Part shown: positions 31,396-39,974 of the stretch, piece after piece
Numbering within the stretch: the stretch's first letter is position 1
Layout: each line of letters starts with the position of its first letter
NCBI GenBank assembly: GCA_029778535.1
Contig: JAKOQB010000013.1
Coordinates: forward strand, 1-58,446
Direction of reading: 5' to 3'
Length of the DNA stretch: 58,446 nucleotides
Source: Pseudomonadota bacterium
Lineage (GTDB): Bacteria > Pseudomonadota > Gammaproteobacteria > Burkholderiales > Burkholderiaceae_F
Position numbers and translations under genes: made by a program
Notes under the pieces: model-generated
The model's input: only the letters and a program-made list of their open reading frames with translations
The model's database searches: none
What the model was told of the DNA's origin: nothing

Positions 31396-32853
31396 ATGAA
31401 CGAATCCGCCGCCCGCGCCACCCTGCTCGTGCGCGCCTACGAGCGCGCGCCGTCGCCGCACTGGAGCGACGCCGATCGCGACTGGGCCACGCAGGCGGCC
31501 GCGCACATCGTGGGCGAAGGCGCCGGCGACGACGCGTTCATCGCGCGCCGCGCGGCGCTGGCGGTCGAGCGCCTGAGCGAGCGCGACCCCGCGGTGGCGC
31601 GGCTGCTCGCCGCGGTCACGTGGCGGCCGTGGATCGGGCACGCGCTGGCGGCGGCCGCTCTCGCGCTCGGGCTCGCGGTCGATGCGATCGGCGCGCAGGG
31701 GCGGGTGAACCTGCTGGCGCCGCCGCTGCTCGGCCTGCTGGCGTGGAACGTGTTCGTGTATCTGCTGATCGCCACGCGCGGCTTCGCCCGCCTCGCGCGG
31801 CGGTCGCGGCGCGCACTGAGCCCGCTCGCTGCCGCGGTCGCGCGCTTCGCGCACGCGCTCGCCGACCCGGCGCTGCGGCTCGGCGGCAGTGCCGGCGGCA
31901 CGTTCCTGTCCGACTGGGCGCACGCTTCGCGCCGCCTCACGGCCGCCCGCGCGGGCCGCGTGCTGCACGTGGCCGCGATCGCATTCGCGCTCGGCACGCT
32001 GGCGTCGCTGTACCTGCGCGGGATCGCGTTCGAGTACCGCGCCGGCTGGGAAAGCACATTCCTCGATGCGCCGCAGGTGCACGCGCTGCTTGCCGCCGTG
32101 CTCGGCCCGGCGTCGCGGCTCACCGGGATCGCACTGCCCGACGCGGCGGCGCTGGCGGCGCTGCGCTTTCCGGAATCGGCCGGCGCGATCGCCGCGCCGT
32201 GGCTGCATCTGTACGCGGCGACGATCGCGCTGGCGGTGCTGCTGCCGCGGCTCGCGCTCGCATTGGCCGACCGCTGGATCGAAGCGCGCTGGACGCGCCG
32301 CTTCAGGCTGCCGCTGGACGAAACCTACTACCGCCGCCTGACGCGCACGCTGCGCGCCACGAGCGAGCGCGTACGCGTGCTGCCTTACAGCGTGCAGCTT
32401 TCGCCGCAGGCCGCGCTGGGCCTGAACGCTCTGCTCGCGAAGACGCTCGGCGCGAAGACCGTGGTCGAGATCGCGCCGGCGACGCCGTTCGGCGACGAGG
32501 ATCGCGTCGACGCGAAGCAGCTCGCGCAGCCGGCGCCGGACGTGACGGTGGCCGCGCCGCTGTTCGCGCTCGCCGCCACGCCCGAGCCGGAGAACCACGG
32601 CGCGTTCGTCGCGCGCGTGCGCGAGGTCCTCGCCCCCGGCACGCGGCTGGTCGCGCTGATCGACGAGTCGTCGTTCGCGCGCCAGTTCGGCGCGGCGAGC
32701 GCGCGCGCGATCGAGCGCCGCGACGGGTGGCGCCGCATGCTCGACGCGCACGGCTGTCCCGCGGTGTTCGCCGATCTCGAGCGGCCCGATGCGACGGCGG
32801 CCGGGCTGCAGTTGTCCGCCGCGCTCGACGCGCGGACGACGGAGGCCGCGTGA
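31396..32853 (+). CDS. DUF2868 membrane protein
   Basis: Protein of 485 residues with four membrane segments: WIGHALAAAALALGLAVDAIG, LLAPPLLGLLAWNVFVYLLI, VLHVAAIAFALGTLASLYLRG and LYAATIALAVLLPRLALAL. Between them are WNVFVYLLI and FEYRAGWESTFLD, conserved in DUF2868 as I know it. The C-terminal third, from about residue 305, is soluble. No enzyme motif is visible. It overlaps by 4 bases the GTPase gene (GTGA), a pairing found in many betaproteobacteria and gammaproteobacteria, so both likely act as one membrane-bound unit. The true role of the pair is unknown. No Shine-Dalgarno sequence precedes the ATG. Confidence 0.85.
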   Translation: MNESAARATLLVRAYERAPSPHWSDADRDWATQAAAHIVGEGAGDDAFIARRAALAVERLSERDPAVARLLAAVTWRPWIGHALAAAALALGLAVDAIGAQGRVNLLAPPLLGLLAWNVFVYLLIATRGFARLARRSRRALSPLAAAVARFAHALADPALRLGGSAGGTFLSDWAHASRRLTAARAGRVLHVAAIAFALGTLASLYLRGIAFEYRAGWESTFLDAPQVHALLAAVLGPASRLTGIALPDAAALAALRFPESAGAIAAPWLHLYAATIALAVLLPRLALALADRWIEARWTRRFRLPLDETYYRRLTRTLRATSERVRVLPYSVQLSPQAALGLNALLAKTLGAKTVVEIAPATPFGDEDRVDAKQLAQPAPDVTVAAPLFALAATPEPENHGAFVARVREVLAPGTRLVALIDESSFARQFGAASARAIERRDGWRRMLDAHGCPAVFADLERPDATAAGLQLSAALDARTTEAA

Positions 32854-34322
32854 CGCGGATCGCCCTGTCGCTGGTTTCGCACACCAACGCCGGCAAGACC
32901 ACGCTGGCGCGCACGCTGCTCGGCCGCGACGTCGGCACGGTGCGCGACGAGCCGCACGTGACCGACCGCGCGGAGCGCCATGCGCTGATCGAAACGCCCG
33001 ACGGCGACGCGCTCGAGCTGTGGGATACGCCGGGCTTCGGCGACAGCGCGCGGCTGGCGCGCCGGCTCGCCCAGCAGAGCAATCCGCTCGGCTGGTTTCT
33101 CGCCGAGCTGTGGGACCGGTTCCGCGACAAGCCGTTCTGGCACACGCAGCAGGCGGTGCGCAACGTGCGCGACCACGCGGACGTGGTGCTGTATCTGGTG
33201 AACGCCGCCGAAGCGCCGCAGGACGCCGGCTACGTCGGCCCGGAGATGCGCGTGCTGGAACTGCTCGGCAAGCCGGTGCTGGTGCTGCTGAACCAGCTCG
33301 GCGCGCCGCGACCCGCGGACGAGGAGGACGCGCAGGTGCAGCGCTGGCGCGCGCATCTGGCGCAATGGCGGCACGTGCGCGACGTGCTGCCGCTCGACGC
33401 GTTCGCGCGCTGCTGGGTGCAGGAGATCGCCTGGCTCGACGCGGTGGGGCGGATGCTGCCGCAGGACAAGCGAAGCGCGTTCGAGCGCCTGGCCACCGCA
33501 TGGCAGGCGCGCCGCGAACGCACATTCACGCAGGCGCTGCAGGTGCTCGCCGAGCGGATCGCGCGCGCCGCCACCGACCGCGAGGCGGTCGAGGAGTCCG
33601 GCGTGATCGGCAGGCTGCGCGAGCTCGGCAAGGCGCTCGGCCTGAACCGCGAAGGCGAGCCCGGCCCGCGCGAAACGGCGATGCTGCGACTGGCCGCGCG
33701 GCTGGACGCCGACATCTCGGGCGGCAATGACCGCCTGATCGCACTGCATGGACTCGAAGGGCACGCGCGCCAGCAGATACTGGCCCGGCTCGCCGACCAT
33801 TACGCGGTGCGCGCGCGCGTGAGCGAGGGCAAGGCGGCACTCGTGGGCGGTGCGATCACCGGCGCGCTCGCGGGGCTGAAGGCCGACATCGCCAGCGGCG
33901 GACTCACGCTCGGCGGCGGCCTGCTGCTCGGCGGCGTGCTCGGCGCGCTCGGCGCCGCGGGGCTGGCGCGCGGCGTGAACCTCGCGCGCGGCACGGATCG
34001 GACCTGGGTCGCGTGGACCGACGACGTGCTGCTGGAGGTCGCCGAAGCTTCGCTGCTCACGTATCTGGCGATCGCGCACTACGGCCGCGGCCGCGGCGAG
34101 TGGGTCGAGGGCGAGGCCCCCGCGCACTGGCAGCCGCTGGTGCGCGAGGTGCTGGCCGCCGCGCGCCCGGCATGGCTGCAGGCGCTCGGCGCGCGGCAGC
34201 AGCTCGAAGCGCCGGCGCTGGCCGCGCGACTGGCCCCGCTGGTCGACCGCGCCGCACGCGACGTGCTGGTGAGGCTCTACCCGCAGCAGCTACCGCGGCG
34301 GCGCGATGGCATTCCCGCATAA
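32850..34322 (+). CDS. GTPase with C-terminal DUF3482 domain
   Basis: Protein of 490 residues. The N-terminal G domain has a P-loop SHTNAGKTTL (residues 9-18), a switch-2 WDTPGFGDS, and an N/TKxD-like region replaced by LLNQLG, so guanine specificity is less certain. The P-loop lacks the usual first glycine (S in place of G). From about residue 325 a glycine/alanine-rich hairpin (GGAITGALAGLKADIASGGL, then GGGLLLGGVLGALG) could insert in or lie on the membrane, followed by the DUF3482 tail. The GTG start at 32850 has GGAGG five bases upstream, inside the DUF2868 gene. It is translationally coupled to that gene. The cellular role is unknown. Confidence 0.88.
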   Translation: MTRIALSLVSHTNAGKTTLARTLLGRDVGTVRDEPHVTDRAERHALIETPDGDALELWDTPGFGDSARLARRLAQQSNPLGWFLAELWDRFRDKPFWHTQQAVRNVRDHADVVLYLVNAAEAPQDAGYVGPEMRVLELLGKPVLVLLNQLGAPRPADEEDAQVQRWRAHLAQWRHVRDVLPLDAFARCWVQEIAWLDAVGRMLPQDKRSAFERLATAWQARRERTFTQALQVLAERIARAATDREAVEESGVIGRLRELGKALGLNREGEPGPRETAMLRLAARLDADISGGNDRLIALHGLEGHARQQILARLADHYAVRARVSEGKAALVGGAITGALAGLKADIASGGLTLGGGLLLGGVLGALGAAGLARGVNLARGTDRTWVAWTDDVLLEVAEASLLTYLAIAHYGRGRGEWVEGEAPAHWQPLVREVLAAARPAWLQALGARQQLEAPALAARLAPLVDRAARDVLVRLYPQQLPRRRDGIPA

Positions 34323-34373
34323 CGATCTCGCCCGCTGATCGCGTCTTCGCACATCATTCCGCCGGTGCAAGCG

Positions 34374-34401
34374 CGTCGCCCCGGCGCAGGCCGGGGCGAC
34401 G
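34374..34401. repeat. short palindrome, GCGCAGG family, ahead of treZ
   Basis: CGTCGCCCCGG-CGCAGG-CCGGGGCGACG has 11-base perfect arms with a 6-base loop. It matches the outer part of the 26922 element. It lies 20 bases before the chosen treZ start, in the 99-base gap after the GTPase gene. Confidence 0.8.
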
Positions 34402-34421
34402 AGAAATCTGCAGCCCTTCGT

Positions 34422-36230
34422 ATGGTCGCCCGCTGCCACGACATGCCGTTCGGCGCCGCGCTGCGCGCCGACGGCAGCGCGCGCTTCCGGCTGTGGGCGC
34501 CGAGCGCGCGGCGCGTCGACCTCGCGCTGCTCGATCCGCCCGCGCAGTTGCCGATGCAGCCGCTGGCCGACGGCTGGTTCGAGCGCGAAGTCGCCGGCGC
34601 GCGCGCCGGGCTGCGCTACGCGTATCGGATCGACGGCGCTCTGCAGGTGCCCGACCCGGCCTCGCGCTTCAATCCCGATGACGCGCACGGTCCGAGCATG
34701 CTGGTCGATCCGCGCGCTTACGGCTGGCGCGACGCCGACTGGCGCGGCCGGCCGTGGGTCGAAGCGGTCGTCTACGAGCTGCATGTCGGCACCTTCACGC
34801 CGGAGGGCACGTTCGCGGCCGCGATCGAGCGGCTCGACGACCTTGCGCGGCTCGGCATCACCGCGATCGAACTGATGCCGGTGGCGGACTTTCCCGGCGC
34901 GCGCAACTGGGGCTACGACGGCGTGCTGCTGTTCGCGCCCGATTCGGCCTACGGCACCCCGGACGAACTGAAGGCGCTGGTCGATGCGGCGCACGCGCGC
35001 GGCCTGACGGTGCTGCTCGACGTCGTCTACAACCATTTCGGTCCCGACGGCAACTACCTGCACGCGTACGCACAGCCGTTCTTCGACGAACGCCGCCGCA
35101 CGCCGTGGGGCGCGGCGATCGATTTCTCCCGTCGCGCTGTGCGCGACTTCTACATCCACAACGCGCTGTACTGGCTGACCGAATTCCACTTCGACGGCTT
35201 GCGGCTCGACGCCGTGCACGCGATCGCGGACAGCGCGCGCCCCGACATCGTCGAGGAGATCGCGTACGCGGTGCGCGCGGGCCCCGGCTGCGAACGGCAC
35301 GTGCACCTGGTGCTGGAGAACGACCGCAACCAGGCGCGCTATATCGCGCGCGACGCGGCGGGCGCACCAATGATCGCCACCGCGCAATGGAACGACGATG
35401 CGCATCACGCCGCGCACGTGCTCGCCACCGCCGAGCGCGACGGCTATTACGCCGACTACGCCGGCCGTCCGTTGTGGTGCGTCGGCCGCGCGCTGGCCGA
35501 GGGCTTCGTCTACCAGGGCGAGGCATCGGCGTATCGCGACGGCGCGCCGCGCGGCGAGCCGTCGACGCATCTGCCGCCGGTGGCGTTCGTCGACTTCCTG
35601 CAGACGCACGATCAGGTCGGCAACCGCGCTTTCGGCGAGCGCAGCGCGCACATCGCCGACCCGGCGGCGCTGCGCGCGCTCGTGGCCTGCGTGCTGCTCG
35701 CGCCGGCGGTGCCGCTGCTCTTCATGGGGGAGGAATTCGCGGCCAGCGCGCCGTTTCTCTACTTCTGCGATCACCGCGGCGAACTGGCGCGCGCGGTGGC
35801 CGAGGGTCGGCGCGCGGAGTTCGCGCGTTTCGAACGCTTCGGCGATCCGCAACTGCGCGCGCGCATTCCCGATCCGAACGACCGGCGAACCTTCGCGCGC
35901 TCGAAGCTCGACTGGTCCGAGCGCGGCCGCGCCGGGCACGCCGACTGGCTGGACTTTTACCGCACGCTGCTGCGGCTGCGGCGCGAACGGGTGCTGCCGC
36001 ACCTGGCGCGCGCGATGCGCGGCGAGTTCGTAGTCGCGCCGCCCGGGCGGCTGACGGTGCGCTGGCCGCTCGGGGCGCGCGGCGCGCTGCACCTGCTGGC
36101 GAACCTCGCCCGCGAGCCGGCACCGCACGCACCGCTGCCGCCGGGCGACGGGGTCTACGACAGCCATCCGGCCGCCGACGCGTTGCCGCCGTGGTCGGTG
36201 CGCGTATCGCTTGAGGCGCCCGATGCATGA
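34422..36230 (+). CDS. treZ: malto-oligosyltrehalose trehalohydrolase
   Basis: Releases trehalose from the end of maltooligosyl-trehalose (GH13). From the ATG at 34422 it is 602 residues; the ATG at 34443 (MPFGAALR) is almost as good. The N-terminal beta domain reads MPFGAALRADGSARFRLWAP. The nucleophile is D263 (FDGLRLDAVHAI), the acid/base E299 (LVLENDRNQ), and the third acid lies in LQTHDQVGNRAFG. ATAQWNDDAHHAAHV and MGEEFAASAPFLYFCDH are characteristic of TreZ. Its substrate is made by TreY, whose gene normally lies in the same cluster, often with malQ between; neither is intact in this window. A possible malQ stub overlaps the 3' end. Confidence 0.96.
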   Translation: MVARCHDMPFGAALRADGSARFRLWAPSARRVDLALLDPPAQLPMQPLADGWFEREVAGARAGLRYAYRIDGALQVPDPASRFNPDDAHGPSMLVDPRAYGWRDADWRGRPWVEAVVYELHVGTFTPEGTFAAAIERLDDLARLGITAIELMPVADFPGARNWGYDGVLLFAPDSAYGTPDELKALVDAAHARGLTVLLDVVYNHFGPDGNYLHAYAQPFFDERRRTPWGAAIDFSRRAVRDFYIHNALYWLTEFHFDGLRLDAVHAIADSARPDIVEEIAYAVRAGPGCERHVHLVLENDRNQARYIARDAAGAPMIATAQWNDDAHHAAHVLATAERDGYYADYAGRPLWCVGRALAEGFVYQGEASAYRDGAPRGEPSTHLPPVAFVDFLQTHDQVGNRAFGERSAHIADPAALRALVACVLLAPAVPLLFMGEEFAASAPFLYFCDHRGELARAVAEGRRAEFARFERFGDPQLRARIPDPNDRRTFARSKLDWSERGRAGHADWLDFYRTLLRLRRERVLPHLARAMRGEFVVAPPGRLTVRWPLGARGALHLLANLAREPAPHAPLPPGDGVYDSHPAADALPPWSVRVSLEAPDA

Positions 36231-36297
36231 GGGGCTCGCGACGCCGGCGCAGCGGTACGGCATCGCGGCGCGTGGCCGACGCGCTCGGAAGTCGTGA
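36223..36297 (+). pseudogene. possible stub of a 4-alpha-glucanotransferase (malQ) gene
   Basis: An ATG at 36223, overlapping the treZ stop, opens a 24-codon frame whose first 15 residues, MHEGLATPAQRYGIA, resemble the start of MalQ proteins (leader, then L-x-x-x-A-x-x-x-GI). The expected continuation (YHDIWG...) is absent and a stop follows quickly. In treZ clusters malQ and treY commonly come next, often overlapping treZ exactly like this. I infer a deletion that removed almost all of malQ and all of treY. The match is too short to be sure; it could be chance. Confidence 0.35.
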
Positions 36298-36349
36298 AGA
36301 AATCGTCGCGAGCGCCCCGAAATTGCGGCGCGGGCAAAGGCGCGGTTTC

Positions 36350-36402
36350 GCCAAGCGCGCGCTTGGCGCCGCCGCAGCCGGCCGCGCCTGAATGCGCGGC
36401 CG
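36350..36402. terminator. two adjacent hairpins between treZ and mnmC 3' ends
   Basis: GCCAAGCGC-GCGCTTGGC (36350-36367) is a perfect 18-base palindrome. GGCCGCGC-CTGAAT-GCGCGGCC (36381-36402) is a perfect 8-base stem with a 6-base loop. They lie in the 251-base space between two convergent genes, where bidirectional termination is expected. No U-run follows, so intrinsic termination is only a possibility. Confidence 0.4.
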
Positions 36403-36481
36403 TGGACGGGACGCGTGCAGCGTCGTACGGTGCGCATCGGAGCCGCAAGATCGGGGCGCGGGTAGATCTGTTCACGGCTTC

Positions 36482-38503
36482 TCAGCGCAACGTCGTTCGA
36501 TCGCGATGCGCGGCGGCCCCTGGCGCATGTTCCGGCGGCGATCCGGCAGCGTCGTAAGTCATCGCCGCCGCGCTGATCGGCCGCCCGCGCCGCAGCGCGT
36601 GCAGCAGTTCGCGCGCCGGATCGAGCGCGTCGGCGAGATCGCGTTCGAGCGCTGCCGGTTCACCCTCGATCCGCGCGGCGATCAGCTCCGCGGCCAGCGC
36701 CGCCAGCGACAGCCCGCGCGAGCCGAACGCGAAGCTCGCGAAGAGACCCGGCGCGCGCGGCAGATCCGCGAGGTGCGCGCCGCGCAGCCGCGCCTGCCGC
36801 GCACGCACCGCATCGAGATCGGCCGCCTGACCCGCGAGCGGCAACCGGTCGCGCGACACGCAGCGCGTCGCATCGAACACGCCGATCGGCGCGACCTGCG
36901 GCGTATCGGCGAGCAGCCGCGGCAGCCGCGCGAGATTGCTCGCGTGCGCGCGCGCCTCGTCGAGCGCGCCGGCTGCATCGCCTTGCAGCGGCATTTCATA
37001 CGTCGCGCCGACCCCCGCCCAGCCGTCGAGACCGTTGAGCACGTAGCCGTCGCCGGCGAGTCCCGCGCGCAACCCGTCGAGCGCGGCCGGGTCGATGCGC
37101 GTGATGCGTCCGCGCACGGGGGTCAGCGCGACCGGCGTGCCGAGCAGGCGCGGCGCGTCGAATGCGCAGGCGACGATCACGACCGGTGCCGCCGCCAGCG
37201 CGCGGCCGCCGGCATCGAGCGCGCGCCAGCCGTCGCCGTCGCGCTGCAGGCGCTCGACGCCGACATTGCAGCGCACGTCGATCGATGCGTGCGCGAGCGC
37301 CGCCGCGCACCAGCGCGCCGCCGCGACCAGTGCGCCATCGGCAAACCACCAGCCGCCGCGGCGCGGGCGTCGACCGATCAGCGCAGCGGCGGCATCCGGG
37401 TCGCGTGGCGCGGCGTATGCATCCGGCCACCCGCTATGCGCGTGCAGCGCGACCCATTGATCGAACTCGGCGCCGCTCGCTGCCTGCTGCAGCACGCCGC
37501 AGGATCTCCACAGGGCGCCGCCCTGCGCCTCGAGCCGCGCGAGCGCCGCGCGGGCGGCGAAGCATCCGGCGCGCGTCAGCCGCGCGAACACGCTGTCGTC
37601 GGCGGTGATCTGCGGATGCAGCAGCCCCCACGGCAGCGCGGACGCATCGCTGGCGATGTGCGTGCCGCGCTCGAGCACCTGCACGCGCCAGCCGCGGCGC
37701 GCCAACGCGTGCGCCGCCGTCGCGCCGGCCAGCCCCGCGCCGATCACGAGCGCGCTGCGTTCGCCGCGATACGCGCCCGGCGGCTCGTGGCGCCGCGTGC
37801 GCCAGCGCGGCGCATAGCGGCCGATCAGCATGTCGCGCTTGCGGCCGAAACCGGTGCGCAACTGCAGCGCGAAGCCCGCGCCGTCCAGCGCGTCGCGCAC
37901 CGCGCGCGCGGTACACCAGGTCGCGAGCGTCGCGCCGGGGCGGGCGAGCCGCGCGATCGACTTCAGCAGCGCCGGCTCCCACATCTGCGGATTGCGGTCG
38001 GGCGCGAAGCCGTCGAGATAGATCGCATCGGCACCGCAGGCGAGTCGCGGCACGAGGTCGCGCGCATCGCCGAAGGCCAGCGTCAGCACGACCGCGCCGT
38101 GCTCGAACTCGCGCCGATGCAATCCCGGCAGCGGCAGCGGCCACGCCGCGGCCAGTTGTTGCGCGAGTTCGCCCAGTTCGAGCGGCGCGGGCGCGCGCAG
38201 AGCGCCGGCCGCGAGCGGATGCAGTTCGACCGACACGTAGTGCAACCGGCGCGGGCGCGCCGGATCGTCGCGCCACGCCTGCCACGTCGCGAGGAAATTC
38301 ACGCCGAGCCCGAAGCCGGTCTCTACGACCACGAACTGATCGGCCCCCGCCCAGCGAGCCGGCAATTCGTTGCCGCCGATGAACACGTGCCGCGCCTGGC
38401 CCGCCGCGCCGTCGCGGCTTGCATAGACGTCGCCGTAGCGCGCGGAAAACGGCGCGCCGTCGGCGCTCGGCAAGACATCGGCCGGTGTCAGGGATCGCAG
38501 CAT
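36482..38503 (-). CDS. mnmC: bifunctional tRNA (mnm5s2U34) methyltransferase / FAD-dependent demodification protein
   Basis: Completes 5-methylaminomethyl-2-thiouridine at tRNA wobble position 34. The 673-residue protein has an N-terminal SAM methyltransferase (MnmD-like, about 1-245) with VVETGFGLGVNFLATW, YVSVELHPL and DAIYLDGFAPDRNPQMW. The FAD oxidoreductase (MnmC1-like, from about 250) follows with SALVIGAGLAGATAAHALARR. Later motifs are LPWGLLHPQITADDS and FASFAFGSRGLSLAALAAEL near the C-terminus. Length and domain order match E. coli MnmC (668). About 25 residues of extra tail end the protein. It is divergent from the methanethiol oxidase gene. Confidence 0.95.
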   Translation of the reverse strand: MLRSLTPADVLPSADGAPFSARYGDVYASRDGAAGQARHVFIGGNELPARWAGADQFVVVETGFGLGVNFLATWQAWRDDPARPRRLHYVSVELHPLAAGALRAPAPLELGELAQQLAAAWPLPLPGLHRREFEHGAVVLTLAFGDARDLVPRLACGADAIYLDGFAPDRNPQMWEPALLKSIARLARPGATLATWCTARAVRDALDGAGFALQLRTGFGRKRDMLIGRYAPRWRTRRHEPPGAYRGERSALVIGAGLAGATAAHALARRGWRVQVLERGTHIASDASALPWGLLHPQITADDSVFARLTRAGCFAARAALARLEAQGGALWRSCGVLQQAASGAEFDQWVALHAHSGWPDAYAAPRDPDAAAALIGRRPRRGGWWFADGALVAAARWCAAALAHASIDVRCNVGVERLQRDGDGWRALDAGGRALAAAPVVIVACAFDAPRLLGTPVALTPVRGRITRIDPAALDGLRAGLAGDGYVLNGLDGWAGVGATYEMPLQGDAAGALDEARAHASNLARLPRLLADTPQVAPIGVFDATRCVSRDRLPLAGQAADLDAVRARQARLRGAHLADLPRAPGLFASFAFGSRGLSLAALAAELIAARIEGEPAALERDLADALDPARELLHALRRGRPISAAAMTYDAAGSPPEHAPGAAAHRDRTTLR

Positions 38504-38596
38504 GGAGGTTGAAGTCGCGTTGCTGCCGACTTTACGGGATCGCGCCCTGAACGCTTTGGCCGCGAGCGCGGGCCGGATGCGGCGTCAAAGAGGGGA

Positions 38597-38624
38597 TTGC
38601 TGCGGTCGGACCGCGGAGTAGATT
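38597..38624 (+). promoter_or_regulatory. putative sigma-70 promoter of the methanethiol oxidase gene
   Basis: TTGCTG (38597-38602), 16 bases, TAGATT (38619-38624). The ATG is 75 bases after the -10 box and has its own Shine-Dalgarno sequence. Nothing resembling a known operator is obvious. It lies in the 195-base divergent gap with mnmC. Confidence 0.4.
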
Positions 38625-38698
38625 TCCTTGCGCTTTCGCGGGCAAACGATCGGGCGCGCGGAGCGAGCGAGAAACGGAAACGGGAAGGAGGAGCCGGC

Positions 38699-39973
38699 AT
38701 GACCTCAGCGCAGCGTGGTGCATTGTTTGCATTCCTTGCCGCCGCCACCTTGGCGTTCAGCGCCCGGGCGGACGAGACGTGCAATTCACCCTACATGTCG
38801 AAGCTCATCAAGGGCCAGGAGGACTACGTCCACGTCTGGACCCTTGGCGTGGAGGGCCTCGGTGACGGCTCGGACAAGCTGGTCACGATCGATGTCAATC
38901 CGAAGTCCAGGCACTACGGAAAGGTCGTGCACAGCGTTTCGGTCAATGCGCGCGGCGAAGCCCATCACATGGGCTTCACCGACGACCGTCGCTATCTGTG
39001 GGCAGGCGGCCTGTCGAACAATCAGATCTACGTGTTCGACGTCGGCACCGATCCGGCCAAGCCGAAACTGGTCAGGACGATCAGCGACCTGACCGCCCGG
39101 AGCGGCTACGTCGGACCGCATACGTTCTATGCCATGCCGGGCCGCATGCTGATCGGTGCCCTGTCGAACGCCAGGGACAAGGGTGGCGCCACCGGCATCG
39201 CCGTGTACAACAACAAGGGGGAATTCGTCGCCAGCTACGACATGCCGAAGGACGAGATCGGCGGCGTCAGGGGTGATGGATACGGCTATGACCTCGCCAT
39301 CAATCCGGCCAAGAATGCGCTGCTGACCTCCAGCTTCACCGGCATCGACAATTACCGGCGCGACCTCGGCGATCTCATCAAGGACGGCGAGGCGATGAAG
39401 CGCTTCGGCAACACGATGGTGCTGTGGGACCTCAAGGCGATGAAGCCGCAGCAGATCTTCAGCGTGCCCGGTGCGCCGCTCGAAATCCGCTGGTCGCTGA
39501 AGCCCGGCGACAACTGGGCGATCACCGCTTCAGCGCTGACATCCAAGCTTTGGCTGGTCAGACAAGACGGAGCCGGCAAGTGGCAGGCCAAGGAGGTGGG
39601 CACCATCGGTGACCCGGCCAAGGTTCCGCTGCCCGTGGACATCTCGATCACCGCCGACGGCAAGGGACTCTGGGTCAACACCTTCATGGACGGCATGACT
39701 CGCTACTTCGACCTGAGCAACCCGGAGCAACCGCGGCAGACCTACGCACGTCAAACCGGCAAGCAGGTCAACATGATCTCGCAGAGTTGGGACGGCAAGC
39801 GCATCTACGTCACGTCGAGCCTGCTGGAGCGTTGGGACAAGGGCGGCGCCGACAACGAACAGTTCCTGCGCGCCTTCAACTGGAACGGGAAGGAACTGCA
39901 GCCCGCTTTCGAGGTGGACTTCACGAAAGAAAAGCTCGGACGCGCCCATCACATGAAGTTCAGCGCGCGCTGA
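38699..39973 (+). CDS. mtoX: methanethiol oxidase, selenium-binding protein 56 family
   Basis: Predicted periplasmic copper enzyme that oxidises methanethiol to formaldehyde, hydrogen sulfide and hydrogen peroxide. The 424-residue precursor has a signal peptide (ALFAFLAAATLAFSARA, cleavage before DETC). The mature part is a typical SBP56 propeller: CNSPYMSKLIKGQEDYVHVW, EAHHMGFTDDRRYLWAGGL, GPHTFYAMPGRMLIGALSN, GDGYGYDLAINP and a C-terminal GRAHHMKFS. The paired HH sites fit the histidine copper ligands proposed for this family. GGAAGGAGGAG before the ATG at 38699 is a strong ribosome site. Two bases downstream of its stop starts the SCO1-type gene, as in the Hyphomicrobium mtoX operon. The MauG-like gene of that operon is absent here. 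Base composition is less biased than its neighbours, which could reflect transfer. Confidence 0.92.
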   Translation: MTSAQRGALFAFLAAATLAFSARADETCNSPYMSKLIKGQEDYVHVWTLGVEGLGDGSDKLVTIDVNPKSRHYGKVVHSVSVNARGEAHHMGFTDDRRYLWAGGLSNNQIYVFDVGTDPAKPKLVRTISDLTARSGYVGPHTFYAMPGRMLIGALSNARDKGGATGIAVYNNKGEFVASYDMPKDEIGGVRGDGYGYDLAINPAKNALLTSSFTGIDNYRRDLGDLIKDGEAMKRFGNTMVLWDLKAMKPQQIFSVPGAPLEIRWSLKPGDNWAITASALTSKLWLVRQDGAGKWQAKEVGTIGDPAKVPLPVDISITADGKGLWVNTFMDGMTRYFDLSNPEQPRQTYARQTGKQVNMISQSWDGKRIYVTSSLLERWDKGGADNEQFLRAFNWNGKELQPAFEVDFTKEKLGRAHHMKFSAR

Positions 39974-39974
39974 A

